A DNA stretch of 64,000 nucleotides from Thiobacillus sp. (GCF_030696885.1 NZ_JAUYRI010000010.1:1-64000); one strand, 5' to 3'. Counted from the stretch's first letter, positions 27,995-37,143 are shown. Translations and numbers: made by a program. The notes: a model not told the origin generated them from the sequence alone.

Positions 27995-29605
27995 TCACCA
28001 CTCATACCCCAGCCGGAAATGCACGCGGCCGTCGCCCGCTTCCACCTGGCCGGCGTCTTCGAAGGGGTAGGCCAGGTCGAGGCTGCCTGACATCCCGCCC
28101 CAACCTTTGAAGCGCAGGCCCAGACCGGCGGCGAGCAGGTCGTAGCGGTCGATCTGGCCGCCCAGGGGCTCGCGTATGGACAGACTGGCGCCCTCGGCGA
28201 AGGCATACAAAGTCAGATCGTCGAGCCGTTCGGAAACCCGCTTGGCCAGCGACGGCGTGCGCAACTCCAGCCCGCCGACCAGGCCGTCATCGCCAGAGAC
28301 GGCGGACTCTGTGTAACCGCGCACCGTGTCCGTGCCGCCGGCGCTGAACTGCTCGTTGGAGATCAGCGGACCGCTGGCCACCTGCCCGCCCAGGCGGCCG
28401 AACAGGCTCCAGCCGCTTCCGATCTGGTGCGTGTGCTTCAGGTCGAGGCGCAGGAAAGCATAGTTCGCATTGCCCAGATAGCGCTTGCAGGCGAACTCGT
28501 TGAGGAACACCCCAGGGACGCATTCCACTGTTTCGTCCGCCAGACCGCGCAGGGAAAAATTCAAGAAGGCAGCGAGCTGGGTCGTGCTCCGCACGCCCTG
28601 CACGGTGCCTTCGTAGCCCAAACTGAACGGCAGGTAGGAAATCGGCGTATTGGCCGTGACGGGGGCGCTGCCGTCCGTCGACGTGAGACTCAGGGTCTCG
28701 TCGAAGTCCTTGTAGTCCACCCCCAGCGTCAAGGAATGGAAATACCCCGGGCGTGCACGCAGCGGAACGATGTAGCGCAGCCCGGCGATCCTGCCGTTGC
28801 CGATGACGTTGACGTCGCCCACGACGGCTACGTCGCTTTCGGAAATCACCCCGTAGGCCGCCAGATAATTGCCCTTGTCGGTGGGCCAGACATAGGTGGC
28901 CGAAAAAACCGTGCTTTCGGACGGATCCTGCGGCGCGGTCTGCACGCCCAGCGACAGGCTGTGCTCCCGCTGCCACAGGTTGTCGTAGCGCAGGTTGGCA
29001 TTCAGGCGGGTGCGGGTGGTGTTGGCGGAATAGCGGTCGTTCAGCTCCACACTGCCGTGCAGCGGCAGGCGGTCATCTACTTTAAGGTCCACCTCCACCT
29101 TGCCCGGAGATTTGCCCGGGCGCAGCACCGGCGTCACCCGCCGGTCACTGCCGCGATTCACCGATGCCAGTTGTTTCTGCACCTCTGGAAAATACGGCAC
29201 GCTGCCTTCCGCCAGATCCGGCGTCTTCTCGCGGATGCGGCCCAGGCTGAAATAGCGCGAGCCCATCACCCGCAGGCGCTCCACCCGGCCTTCAGTCACC
29301 CGCAGGCGCACGACCCCAGCCTGCACCTGCTGTTCCGGGATATCGACGAACACCGTCAGGTAGCCGCTGTCGTGATAGACCTTCTCCAGCGCGGTGCGCG
29401 CGGCTTCCACATCCTGGATGTTCTTGTTTTCGCCCAGATGCGGATAGACCGCTTTTTCGATCGACAAGGCAGGCAATACCGTATTGCCTTCCACCCTGAT
29501 TTCAAACAGATCGAAACGCCCTTCCTCCGCAGCGTGCGCCGGTGCAAGGAAGAAGATGACGAGCAGCATCAAGCCACAGGACAAACAAGAAAGAAAAGCG
29601 CGCAT
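27995..29605 (-). CDS. TpsB/ShlB-type outer-membrane transporter
   Basis: A 536-residue Omp85-superfamily transporter of two-partner secretion. The signal peptide ends APAHA. Two POTRA-type domains follow (about residues 25-190; FDLFEIRVEGNTVLP and LRVTEGRVERLRVMGSRYFS). A 16-strand barrel comes next with the family loop motif VRGY (Val428, in GGTDTVRGYTES), and the protein ends in VHFRLGYEW. It should export the haemagglutinin encoded downstream. The start at 29605 follows the signal peptide logic; an upstream reading without a signal sequence was not used. Confidence 0.93.
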   Translation of the reverse strand: MRAFLSCLSCGLMLLVIFFLAPAHAAEEGRFDLFEIRVEGNTVLPALSIEKAVYPHLGENKNIQDVEAARTALEKVYHDSGYLTVFVDIPEQQVQAGVVRLRVTEGRVERLRVMGSRYFSLGRIREKTPDLAEGSVPYFPEVQKQLASVNRGSDRRVTPVLRPGKSPGKVEVDLKVDDRLPLHGSVELNDRYSANTTRTRLNANLRYDNLWQREHSLSLGVQTAPQDPSESTVFSATYVWPTDKGNYLAAYGVISESDVAVVGDVNVIGNGRIAGLRYIVPLRARPGYFHSLTLGVDYKDFDETLSLTSTDGSAPVTANTPISYLPFSLGYEGTVQGVRSTTQLAAFLNFSLRGLADETVECVPGVFLNEFACKRYLGNANYAFLRLDLKHTHQIGSGWSLFGRLGGQVASGPLISNEQFSAGGTDTVRGYTESAVSGDDGLVGGLELRTPSLAKRVSERLDDLTLYAFAEGASLSIREPLGGQIDRYDLLAAGLGLRFKGWGGMSGSLDLAYPFEDAGQVEAGDGRVHFRLGYEW

Positions 29606-29647
29606 TGAATTCAGATCGTGACCCGGTTGAATATTTTTATCCTGCAG

Positions 29648-29672
29648 CAGGTCGGGAACACCTTCCCGACAC
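29648..29672. repeat. REP-like element R2
   Basis: CAGGTCGGGAACACCTTCCC then GACAC: the same palindromic unit as the other REP-like copies, in the gap upstream of tpsB. Confidence 0.75.
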
Positions 29673-29773
29673 CACCGGCCATTGCTACCGTTGCAGGTGA
29701 TGGCATCGCCACAACCACAGGGAAACACTGCGCCATCGACTCCTGAAAAACCGATGGCGCAAGGCTTCTGCAA

Positions 29774-29804
29774 AAATAACCACTCCCCGCCAGGCGGGGA
29801 GTGG
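29774..29804 (-). terminator. Rho-independent terminator
   Basis: A 10-12 bp stem, CCACTCCCCGCC/GGCGGGGAGTGG, followed on the minus strand by TTATTTTT. It ends the transcript of the gene at 29865-31394, separating it from tpsB. Confidence 0.88.
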
Positions 29805-29864
29805 TGTTCAGACAAGCGGCATTGCACCGCCCGCGGGCCTTTCAGCCCGCATCACGAACAGTGA

Positions 29865-31394
29865 TCAGTACTTGCGCACCATCGGCTGGCACATGTTGCC
29901 CTGGTGGCTGCCCAGTGCGACATGCGCTTCGTTGGTGGGGTTGGCGAAGGGATTGTAGTAGTCCGGCAGCGCCGCGTAGGCTTCCTTCTTGCTGTTCAGC
30001 GCGATCTTGGCGGGGTCGCCAGCACGCTTGATCAGCTCGTCTGCAAAGGCTTTCTTGGTGCCGGCCAGCGGGGTGATGACGTCGCCTTGCGAGTTGGTCA
30101 CGTTGGCGTTGCGATACTGCATGGTCAGTTCCACCGCAAAGTCCCAGGCACCGGTCAGCAGGTTGGCCTTGGACGGAGCGATACCGGTTGCACCAGCCGA
30201 AGCGGTCTGCGTCGCCGGGGCGAAGCTGCCTGCGCCGTAGATGTTGCGGAAGGTCCAGCCGCTTTCGCTGCCATAGCTGTCAGCCGACAACACACCGATC
30301 GCCTTAAACGGATCGCCCGAGTTGCTGAACAGGGCCTTGTAGTACTTGCCGTCGTCACCCTTGAAGAGGTGGTCTGTTCTGCTCTGCGCACGGGCCAGGC
30401 AGTTGCGCACGTCGCCCGAGGTGGAGTTGTTCAGCACGGTGTAGCCCTGGGTCGGGTCGATCAGGTAGGGATCGGCCTGGGTGCCGGAACCGCTGATGAC
30501 GCCGCTGGCGTTGTCGCCACCCGAACCGTTCACCCCCATGCTGGTCGGCGCCTTGGCGCCGGCGAAAGCGGACTCGCACGGGAAGTTGTTGAAGAACCAG
30601 TTGTAGCTGGCCTGGGTGCCGGAGCCGTTGACGCGACGGCAGGCGACCACCTGGGTGTTGCCGCCCAGGTTGGCGTCGATCTGGGTCCAGTCCTGGATGT
30701 TGCCCATCAGCATGTTGCCGTAGTCGGCGCGGGTGATGACGGTGGACAGCGGCACGTCGTTGGTGGCCACCAGGCCCATGATCAGCGTGTTGACCGGCTT
30801 GACGGTCAGCTTGGCCACTTCGGCAGCGGTTAGTGCGGTCTGACCGAACTCGACGTTATAAGGACCCTTGAACAGCGCCGGCGACACGTCGGACACGCCG
30901 AAATCGCTGGGCACGCCGTTGTTCAGCGCGGGGTTGTTGAAGTTGGGGCTATCGGGATCCAGGCCCTTGGTCGGACAGAAGTAGTCGTAGACCTTGCCAT
31001 TCAGGTCGGCGCCGCCAACGGTACAGGCCGAGAAATCGAGCGATTCGATGCGCGAAGCGCGCGCAACCGGGTCGACCCCCCAGACCGAACCGCCCTTCGA
31101 GCGCTTGACGAACAGAATGGGGGTGCCAGCGGCCACGCCGGGGATGCCGGCCTTGGCCAGGCCGTACCAGGCCTGGTGCTGGAAGGCCAGCGTGGCGGCG
31201 GCATTGTCGCGGTAGGACTTGTAGCCGGGCTGCAGCATTTCCTTCACCGAGCTCTCGATGAAACCGTCAGGCGCGGTGGCGCCGGACAGGATGATTTTCT
31301 GCACGCCGGAAACCGCTTCCGGGGTCAAAGTAGCAAAGGCGGAGGGGGCAGCCAGGGTGGCGGCCACAGCCAGGGTAATGAGTTTGAGCTTCAT
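29865..31394 (-). CDS. secreted PstS-like substrate-binding protein
   Basis: A 509-residue exported protein with a signal peptide (ending PSAFA). A body with LSGATAPDGFIESSVKEML and later VNTLIMGLVATNDVPLSTVI and CRRVNGSGTQASYNWFF resembles the two-lobed periplasmic phosphate-binding-type family, although no ABC transporter genes lie nearby. Five cysteines are present. The start at 31394 follows GGAG. The upstream side carries a BIME-like repeat and the downstream side a strong terminator, so it is probably monocistronic. The ligand is unknown. Confidence 0.7.
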   Translation of the reverse strand: MKLKLITLAVAATLAAPSAFATLTPEAVSGVQKIILSGATAPDGFIESSVKEMLQPGYKSYRDNAAATLAFQHQAWYGLAKAGIPGVAAGTPILFVKRSKGGSVWGVDPVARASRIESLDFSACTVGGADLNGKVYDYFCPTKGLDPDSPNFNNPALNNGVPSDFGVSDVSPALFKGPYNVEFGQTALTAAEVAKLTVKPVNTLIMGLVATNDVPLSTVITRADYGNMLMGNIQDWTQIDANLGGNTQVVACRRVNGSGTQASYNWFFNNFPCESAFAGAKAPTSMGVNGSGGDNASGVISGSGTQADPYLIDPTQGYTVLNNSTSGDVRNCLARAQSRTDHLFKGDDGKYYKALFSNSGDPFKAIGVLSADSYGSESGWTFRNIYGAGSFAPATQTASAGATGIAPSKANLLTGAWDFAVELTMQYRNANVTNSQGDVITPLAGTKKAFADELIKRAGDPAKIALNSKKEAYAALPDYYNPFANPTNEAHVALGSHQGNMCQPMVRKY

Positions 31395-31437
31395 GTGAGT
31401 CTCCGAAAAAAACATTGAAAAATAATGAACAACATTC

Positions 31438-31515
31438 GCAGGTCGGGAACACGTTCCCGACTCTGTCGCGTGGCGATTACTTGGGAGGGCGTCGGGAAAA
31501 TATTACCGACCTACG
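31438..31515. repeat. BIME-like pair of REP units (R3)
   Basis: Two inverted REP units with about 28 nt between them: GCAGGTCGGGAACACGTTCC at 31438 and, inverted, CGTCGGGAAAATATTACCGA ending 31515. Confidence 0.72.
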
Positions 31516-31570
31516 CACGACCCTCCGTGCCCGGCGAGCTGGCCGGGACGGACGAATCAGGCAAACCCGC

Positions 31571-32356
31571 TCAAGCGGCGCGGCGGCGGCGCGCGACCAT
31601 GAAGCCGACCAGGCCGAGGCCGGCGAGCATCATGGCGTAGGTCTCGGCCTCAGGCACCGGCGCAGCGGCAATCATCAGGTTGCCGTTCATGTCCAGGTTG
31701 GCCATGTACTGGTTGCCGTTGAAAGCCAGCGCTTCATAGATGGAAGCCGAATTGCGCGCAGCGAAAGTACCGCTTGATTGGCGCAGGACATACATGCCCA
31801 AGTCATCTCCGATCAGGCCAGTGCTGACACCGTTGAAGGCGCTACCCCAGTTGCTGCCCCACAAAGCGCTGCCAGCGTAGGCGACGATGCCGGGATCAGT
31901 GACAACGAGGGAGTTGCCGGCGCCGATCAGGCTGTTGGCATCCGCCACGAACTGATCACCGTTTGTGCTGAGTTGCTTGAGGTTGGTATTGGTCACCGTA
32001 TTGCCAAGGTCGATGGTGCTGGCGGTGGTGATGTTGCGGTAGTAGTTAGTGGTAGTGGAGCCAGTAGCATCCATAGCGCCGATGGCGAAGGTCAGACCGG
32101 ACTGGTTGGCCGGAGCCACCATGGACAGGAAGCTGCTCATGTTGGCATCGGCGGCGTAGCTGTACGACGCGTTGGCGGCGACGCCGGCCAGGAAATCGTC
32201 CATGGTGATGTTCAGGTCCAGCGTATAGGACTGCTGGCCGACGCTGTCCAGAACCGTCATGAACAGTTCGCCGTTGCCGCTGGAACCGTCGACGATGGCA
32301 GCTTGAGCGGAACCGGCGGCCAGCATGGCGGCCAGCGCGATAAGTTTGAATTTCAT
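31571..32356 (-). CDS. PEP-CTERM protein
   Basis: A 261-residue exported protein. The signal peptide is MKFKLIALAAMLAAGSAQA; GAGG lies upstream of ATG 32356. The body has repeated Asn/Gly-rich strands (ANASYSYAADANMSSFL; LWGSNWGSAF) and no recognised enzymatic motif. The sorting tail is VPEAETYAMMLAGLGLVG, a PEA variant, followed by ARRRR. A lux-box-like palindrome lies 174-193 nt upstream, and epsA is the next gene, transcribed on the same strand. This is a likely member of an EpsA-controlled set (inference). Confidence 0.9.
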   Translation of the reverse strand: MKFKLIALAAMLAAGSAQAAIVDGSSGNGELFMTVLDSVGQQSYTLDLNITMDDFLAGVAANASYSYAADANMSSFLSMVAPANQSGLTFAIGAMDATGSTTTNYYRNITTASTIDLGNTVTNTNLKQLSTNGDQFVADANSLIGAGNSLVVTDPGIVAYAGSALWGSNWGSAFNGVSTGLIGDDLGMYVLRQSSGTFAARNSASIYEALAFNGNQYMANLDMNGNLMIAAAPVPEAETYAMMLAGLGLVGFMVARRRRAA

Positions 32357-32529
32357 GTAGTGCTCCTCTTTATTAAAAAAGACCCAGAAAGTTATGCAGC
32401 TTTCCGCCCCCCTGTGGGGCAGGCTTGCCGACAAACGGCAAACCAACCGGAAATCGAGCCCGTGTGACTACGGACAGGGGAACTTTAGGGGGCGTGGATG
32501 ACACCCGATGGGGAGAAGGAAAGGGAAAA

Positions 32530-32549
32530 ACTGAGCCGGATGGCTCATC
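32530..32549. promoter_or_regulatory. CTGAGCCG-type palindrome (site c)
   Basis: AACTGAGCCGGATGGCTCAT holds the perfect arms TGAGCC/GGCTCA (32532-32547). It lies between the epsA end and the PEP-CTERM start at 32356. One of seven related sites. Confidence 0.55.
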
Positions 32550-32596
32550 CCGCAGGATGGTGGGATGGGCAGAGCGCCCGCGTAGCGCCGGGCGCG

Positions 32597-33376
32597 CTAT
32601 TGCGTGTCGCCGCGCACGCCCTGCGCGCGCAAAAAACCCAGCGCGATGGCCTTGGCGACGGCCTGGCCGCGGGTGCGGACGACAAGTTTTTTCATCGCGT
32701 GGCGCAGATGATTTTTGACGGTGAGCATCGACAGGCCAAGGATGGCGGCGATTTCGTCGTTGGTCTTGCCTTCGCGCACCCAGGTGAGCACTTCGACTTC
32801 GCGCGCGGTGATGAGCCCGATGGGGCGCTCGCTATCGGTGCGGGTGCGCGCTTCGTGGGCGAGCACCCGCACCAGGGTTGCCAGCAGGTGCGGCAACAGG
32901 ATGTCGACATAGAGCGCGAGGCGGCCATCGAACGGCGCCCGCACGCGAGAAAAACTGGCGTACCCCCTGATCTGTCCGTTGATCCAGCTCATGCCGTGAA
33001 AGGCGACGTTTTTCAGTTCCAGCTCGCTCAGGCGGGCATGCCAGCCACCGGCCTCGTCCTTATGCGCGGCGATCATGCGCGGCTCGCCGAAGGCCTGCCA
33101 TTCCTGCGACAACTGATTGATCAGGCCGTCGCCAGGATGGATGACGCGGTGGTAATGATCGTCCTTGAAATAGCGACAGGCAGTGAAGCGCTCGTGCAGC
33201 AGATAGCCGCTTTCATCCGCCAGACCGCACAACAGGATTTCATGGGGAATGAGCGACTGCATCGGGCCATGCACCCAACTGAAAAAATGATGGCGCTGCG
33301 TCACCCGTAGCGAGGCAACCAGGATGCGCGCCAGGTGTCCGCACTCTTCATCGGTCAGTTCATTGGTGTTATGCAT
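32597..33376 (-). CDS. epsA: EpsA-type LuxR family transcriptional regulator
   Basis: A 259-residue regulator with a sensory or regulatory N-terminal domain and a LuxR-type helix-turn-helix at about residues 190-250 (LITAREVEVLTWVREGKTND and LTVKNHLRHAMKKL). The N-terminal half with HHFFSWVHGPMQSLIPHEIL is characteristic of the XrtB/PEP-CTERM-associated regulator EpsA. It probably controls exopolysaccharide and PEP-CTERM genes, either side of which lie in the window. A heptanucleotide repeat array lies about 100 nt upstream of its start. Confidence 0.9.
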   Translation of the reverse strand: MHNTNELTDEECGHLARILVASLRVTQRHHFFSWVHGPMQSLIPHEILLCGLADESGYLLHERFTACRYFKDDHYHRVIHPGDGLINQLSQEWQAFGEPRMIAAHKDEAGGWHARLSELELKNVAFHGMSWINGQIRGYASFSRVRAPFDGRLALYVDILLPHLLATLVRVLAHEARTRTDSERPIGLITAREVEVLTWVREGKTNDEIAAILGLSMLTVKNHLRHAMKKLVVRTRGQAVAKAIALGFLRAQGVRGDTQ

Positions 33377-33476
33377 GAAGCCCCCCAGGCGGCGAGCATA
33401 GGCGTGCGCAATGACAGTGAAGTGACAGATTCAAGAAACAAGATGTTCGGGGCTGGGCAGGAAGCGGCTCGGTTCG

Positions 33477-33518
33477 CTTGAACCTTGAACCTTGAACCTT
33501 GTAACTTGCAACTTGAAG
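33477..33518. repeat. heptanucleotide array (CTTGAAC)n
   Basis: Six consecutive 7-mers: CTTGAAC three times, then CTTGTAA, CTTGCAA and CTTGAAG. It lies between epsA and the EAL gene. Confidence 0.9.
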
Positions 33519-33604
33519 CCCGCAAAGCGGGTGTCCTGTGATTCACACGCACGTAACGCTTTCCTCCTATCGTCGTCCGGTCTACCCTCCTTCGTCCCCC
33601 CGCC

Positions 33605-35425
33605 ATGAGCCACGACGAATTACGCCCTCACCTGGTTCACATTCTGGACAATGCGCGGCTGATGACGCTGCTGCAGCCGGTGCTCGATCTGGAGGAGGGG
33701 CGGATGATGGGCTACGAGGCGCTGTCGCGCGGGCCGTCGAACAGTCCGCTGCATGCGCCGCAGGCGCTGTTCCGCGTGGCCGAGCAGCATGGCATGCTGG
33801 CCGAGCTGGACTGGGCCTGCGTGCGCATGGCGCTCAAGACCTTTGCGCAGCTGGATCTGTCGGGACGGCTGTTCGTGAATCTGTCGCCCAGCAGCCTGTT
33901 GGACGCCAGCTTTGCGCCGGACGCGATCGTGGCCGCGCTGGATCAAGTTGGCCTGACCAGCAGCCAGGTGGTGATCGAAATCACCGAGAACGCCGCCGCG
34001 CTCGACTACGGCAATCTGCGGCAGGCCGTTTCACTGCTGCGCGCAGCCGGAATCGAAGTGGCCATCGACGATCTCGGCGAGGGGTTTTCCAGCCTGCGCC
34101 TGTGGTCTGAACTGAAACCCGCCTTCGTCAAGATCGACAAGCATTTCATCGCCGATATCCATCGGGATCCCCACAAGATCCAGTTCGTGCGCTCGATCCG
34201 GCAGCTGGCCGAGGGTGCCCACTCCACCGTGATTGCAGAAGGCGTGGAAAACGTGTCCGAGCTGGCGGTGCTGAAAGACCTCGGCATCCGTTACGCGCAG
34301 GGCTATCTGATCGGACGCCCTTCACCGGTGCCAGTCCGGCTACCGTCGCGCGAGGTGATGGCTTGCCTGCAGTCCGGCAGGGTCAGCGTGTTTCCCACAC
34401 CGCGGGGACGCGACGGCCTGCATGTTTCGGCCGGCAAGCTGGTCGTGCCCGCGCCGTGCGTCGCCCCGTCTACCCCGAGCCAGGACGTGCTCGAACTGAT
34501 GATGCTCAACCCCGACCAGCATGCGGTGGCGGTGGTGGCGGACGGCATTCCAGTCGGCATCATCCATCGCCCCGCCGTGCTCGACCGCTTCATTGGCCGG
34601 TACGGCCGCGAACTCTACGGCAGGAAGCCCTGCTCCGATTTCATGGATGCCGACCCGCTAATTGTCGACAAGGCCACGCGCATGACCGAGCTGTCCGAAC
34701 TGGTGGTAAAAAAAGGCAAGACCGCCTTCACCCAGGGCTTCATCATCACCACCGAAGGGCGCTACCTGGGACTGGGCTCGGGCTTCGACCTGATGCGCGA
34801 AGTCACCGAAATGCAGATCGTTGCCGCGCGCTATGCCAACCCGCTCTCCGGACTGCCGGGCAACGTGCCGATCCAGGAACACATGGAACGTCTGCTCGTC
34901 AACGAACAGACCTTCGTCACCGCGTATTTCGATCTCGACCAGTTCAAGCCGTATAACGATGTCTACGGGTTTCGCCGCGGTGACAACATCATCCAGTTGC
35001 TGGCGCACATCCTGCAGGAAAGCTGCGTCCCCGAGCTCGATTTCATCGGCCACATTGGCGGCGATGATTTCGTCGTGCTGTTCCAGAGTCTTGACTGGGA
35101 AGTGCGCTGCCACGGCATGCTGGTGCGCTTCGATCGAGAATGCCTGGCCCTGTTCAATCCCGAGCACGTGGAAGCAGGCGGCTACCACAGCGAAGACCGA
35201 CGCGGCGTGATGGCCTTTCACGCCCTGGTGACACTCTCGATCGGTGCGGTGTTGGTCGACCCCACCCATTTCCACCAGTATCAGGAAGTGGCCCGCGCAG
35301 CCTCCGAGGCCAAGCGCATGGCCAAGCGCATCGACGGCAGCAGCCTGTTCATCGACCAGAGGCGCATGCCTTTCGGCCGCAAACTCGCAGATGAGGAGCC
35401 CCTGGCCGAGACGGATTGCATCTGA
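33605..35425 (+). CDS. EAL-CBS-GGDEF c-di-GMP protein
   Basis: A 606-residue protein with three parts. An EAL phosphodiesterase domain (about residues 15-250) has the signature EAL at 38-40 (GYEALSRG) and EITENAA. A CBS-like pair follows (about 280-410; VVADGIPVGIIHR and GFIITTEGRYLGLGSG). A C-terminal GGDEF domain has the altered active site GGDDF at 485-489 (GHIGGDDFVVLF). The EAL motifs look intact and the GGDEF is slightly degenerate, so phosphodiesterase activity is more likely. It could control exopolysaccharide or adhesin output near epsA. Confidence 0.92.
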   Translation: MSHDELRPHLVHILDNARLMTLLQPVLDLEEGRMMGYEALSRGPSNSPLHAPQALFRVAEQHGMLAELDWACVRMALKTFAQLDLSGRLFVNLSPSSLLDASFAPDAIVAALDQVGLTSSQVVIEITENAAALDYGNLRQAVSLLRAAGIEVAIDDLGEGFSSLRLWSELKPAFVKIDKHFIADIHRDPHKIQFVRSIRQLAEGAHSTVIAEGVENVSELAVLKDLGIRYAQGYLIGRPSPVPVRLPSREVMACLQSGRVSVFPTPRGRDGLHVSAGKLVVPAPCVAPSTPSQDVLELMMLNPDQHAVAVVADGIPVGIIHRPAVLDRFIGRYGRELYGRKPCSDFMDADPLIVDKATRMTELSELVVKKGKTAFTQGFIITTEGRYLGLGSGFDLMREVTEMQIVAARYANPLSGLPGNVPIQEHMERLLVNEQTFVTAYFDLDQFKPYNDVYGFRRGDNIIQLLAHILQESCVPELDFIGHIGGDDFVVLFQSLDWEVRCHGMLVRFDRECLALFNPEHVEAGGYHSEDRRGVMAFHALVTLSIGAVLVDPTHFHQYQEVARAASEAKRMAKRIDGSSLFIDQRRMPFGRKLADEEPLAETDCI

Positions 35426-35478
35426 GCCGCCTTCGCGCACATTGCTTAGGGGCAATTCAGTCAGCCGCCGCCCATTCG

Positions 35479-35505
35479 AAAAAAAAAGCGGGCCGCAAGG
35501 CCCGC
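35479..35505 (-). terminator. Rho-independent terminator
   Basis: Stem GCGGGCC/GGCCCGC with loop GCAA (35488-35505), followed on the minus strand by a long T-run (35479-35487). It ends the transcript of the gene at 35564-35947. Confidence 0.9.
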
Positions 35506-35563
35506 AAACGGAGTGCAGGAAAATCCTGCAGAACTGCCCTTCATACACACAGCGCCGATGAGG

Positions 35564-35947
35564 TCAGAATAGACGACGCCTGTTCCGATCTACCATCAGG
35601 CCGACCAGACCGATGCCAGCAAGAATCAGCAGCCAGTCCTTGGCGTTCGGCTCCGCCCAGGGCGCGATGCTGATCGCCAGGTCGGAGAATTCCTTGACGT
35701 CGCGGGTCACGCCGACCTCAGCCATCGCGATGCCGGATGCGTCGTAGGGTGCGGGCGTATCCGGCGAACCGTCCTGGAAATCGGCCGGTGCGGGCTTCAG
35801 TGTGGCGCCGCCAAAACCGCGGGCGCGCTCACCCATCGTGTCGCGGTCGGTGAACCCCGGCGGACCGAAGCTGCCGTAGGTGACCGCCTGCGCATTGCCC
35901 GCACACAGCAGGCCGAGCAAAACTGCGATGACAGTGTGCTTGAACAT
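35564..35947 (-). CDS. PEP-CTERM-like small secreted protein
   Basis: A 127-residue exported protein (signal peptide ending GNAQA) with a Pro/Asp-rich body. The tail is AEPNAKDWLLILAGIGLVGL followed by DRNRRR. The layout is that of PEP-CTERM, but PEP is replaced by AEP, and a charged residue (Asp) sits in the tail. It may still be an exosortase substrate or a diverged homologue. It has a strong terminator just downstream. Confidence 0.75.
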   Translation of the reverse strand: MFKHTVIAVLLGLLCAGNAQAVTYGSFGPPGFTDRDTMGERARGFGGATLKPAPADFQDGSPDTPAPYDASGIAMAEVGVTRDVKEFSDLAISIAPWAEPNAKDWLLILAGIGLVGLMVDRNRRRLF

Positions 35948-36062
35948 GATGATGCATCCCTTTCATCAATAATCAGGCGCTGCAGCGGGCGGGTCGACAC
36001 TGAGGCCGCCCCGCATTCGCTGCGTGCATCCTCAGCTTGCGCGTCGGGCGAGCAGGCAGCCC

Positions 36063-36584
36063 TCAAGAAGCACGGCGGCGCAACACCGTGAAGCCGACCA
36101 GGCCCAGGCCGGCCAGCATCATGGCGTAGGATTTCGCCTCGGGCACCGGAACGGCCTGCAGCACGCCGCCGTAGCTGCCGCCCAGGGTGCCGGTGACATT
36201 GCCGGAAACGACGAACTTATAGTCCAGCGCGGCAGGCAGGTAGGCAAACACCGACAGGGTGTAATCGGTCAGCGAAGACTGGGAATCGCTGACGATGGTG
36301 TTGTTCAGGCTGTCCTTGAACGCCACCATGAAATTCTCGATGGCGAATTCCTGCCCTGCGAATAGTGGAATATCCAGGTTGATGGTGACGGCGGTACCCA
36401 CCGCGGCCGACTCCGGCATGATGTCGAAAATGTATTCGTCACTGAAGGTGGCACCGGCGGCAAACGAATTACCGATGTTGACTGTCTGGCCGGTCAGGTT
36501 GCCGAGATCGCTGGGGCCAACGGCGGCGGCGGCGCCCATGTAGCCGGCCAGCAGCAGGCCGAGCAGGGTTTTAATACGAGTCAT
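36063..36584 (-). CDS. PEP-CTERM protein
   Basis: A 173-residue exported protein (signal peptide ending AAAAV, with MTRIKTLLGLLLAGYMGAAA) and a beta-sandwich-like body (TVNIGNSFAAGATFSDEYIF and SVFAYLPAALDYKFVVSGNV). The tail is VPEAKSYAMMLAGLGLVG then TVLRRR, a PEA-type sorting signal. ATG 36584 is preferred over a far-upstream in-frame start, which would lack a signal peptide. A palindrome variant lies about 205 nt upstream. Confidence 0.88.
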   Translation of the reverse strand: MTRIKTLLGLLLAGYMGAAAAVGPSDLGNLTGQTVNIGNSFAAGATFSDEYIFDIMPESAAVGTAVTINLDIPLFAGQEFAIENFMVAFKDSLNNTIVSDSQSSLTDYTLSVFAYLPAALDYKFVVSGNVTGTLGGSYGGVLQAVPVPEAKSYAMMLAGLGLVGFTVLRRRAS

Positions 36585-36903
36585 GATGTTCTCCAAAACA
36601 AAGTGGGCAAGCAGGTGCATCCAAAGCGCGTGATGTAACTGGCAACCGGCTGTCTGCGCGTACGACGCTTCTCCCAAAGCCGCACAGATCCTGGTGTTTC
36701 CGACCCCGCCTCGCGACAGGTGTGGCTTTTCAGCACGCAGGCAGTGTCGCGCATCAATGTTGCAGCAGGTGGTGTATGCAACGCGGCTGGCATGGCACGT
36801 TCGGGCCAGTCTGGACATTCGGGCCATCAAAATTTCAGGCGCTGTCATCATCGCCTCACCTTGCGCAGCGAGGATGGGCGTACCGGTCAAATCAGGGAAC
36901 CCC
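36585..36903. other. divergent intergenic region
   Basis: A 319-nt gap between the PEP-CTERM gene and the small protein at 36904. It holds the palindrome variant at 36790-36809 and an isolated half site (CATTCGGGCCAT) about 15 nt further on. No gene is visible. Confidence 0.5.
36790..36809. promoter_or_regulatory. CATGGCACG-type palindrome (site g)
   Basis: CATGGCACGTTCGGGCCAGT: the arms TGGCAC/GGGCCA match with one mismatch. It lies between divergent genes. The weakest member of the seven-site family. Confidence 0.4.
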
Positions 36904-37143
36904 ATGAACACGCCAAACGAGACACTCAGCGCGCAGGCTGATTTGCTGGCGGAGGAAGCGCTGCACGAACTGGGCGATGCGCCACCGCTCGACGAGCTGG
37001 ACGAATACGCCGAACAATGCGATTACGCCGGCTGCTATCCGTGGCTGGCAGACGTCATCTGCGCGCATCCGCACGACAGCACCATGCGTTGCGTCCTGCA
37101 CGGCGGCGACGCGGCTGAGGACGATTCCGAGTTTTCATGCTGA
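36904..37143 (+). CDS. small acidic hypothetical protein
   Basis: A 79-residue acidic protein with four cysteines (EQCDYAGC, VICAHP, MRCVLH, the last residue Cys), no signal peptide and no membrane helix. A weak ribosome-binding site (AGGGAA) precedes the ATG. I do not recognise a family. The clustered Cys and His could bind a metal, but nothing else supports this. Confidence 0.5.
   Translation: MNTPNETLSAQADLLAEEALHELGDAPPLDELDEYAEQCDYAGCYPWLADVICAHPHDSTMRCVLHGGDAAEDDSEFSC

Noticed and set aside
33477..33518. Heptad arrays as CRISPR
   Set aside because: The units are adjacent 7-mers with no spacers.
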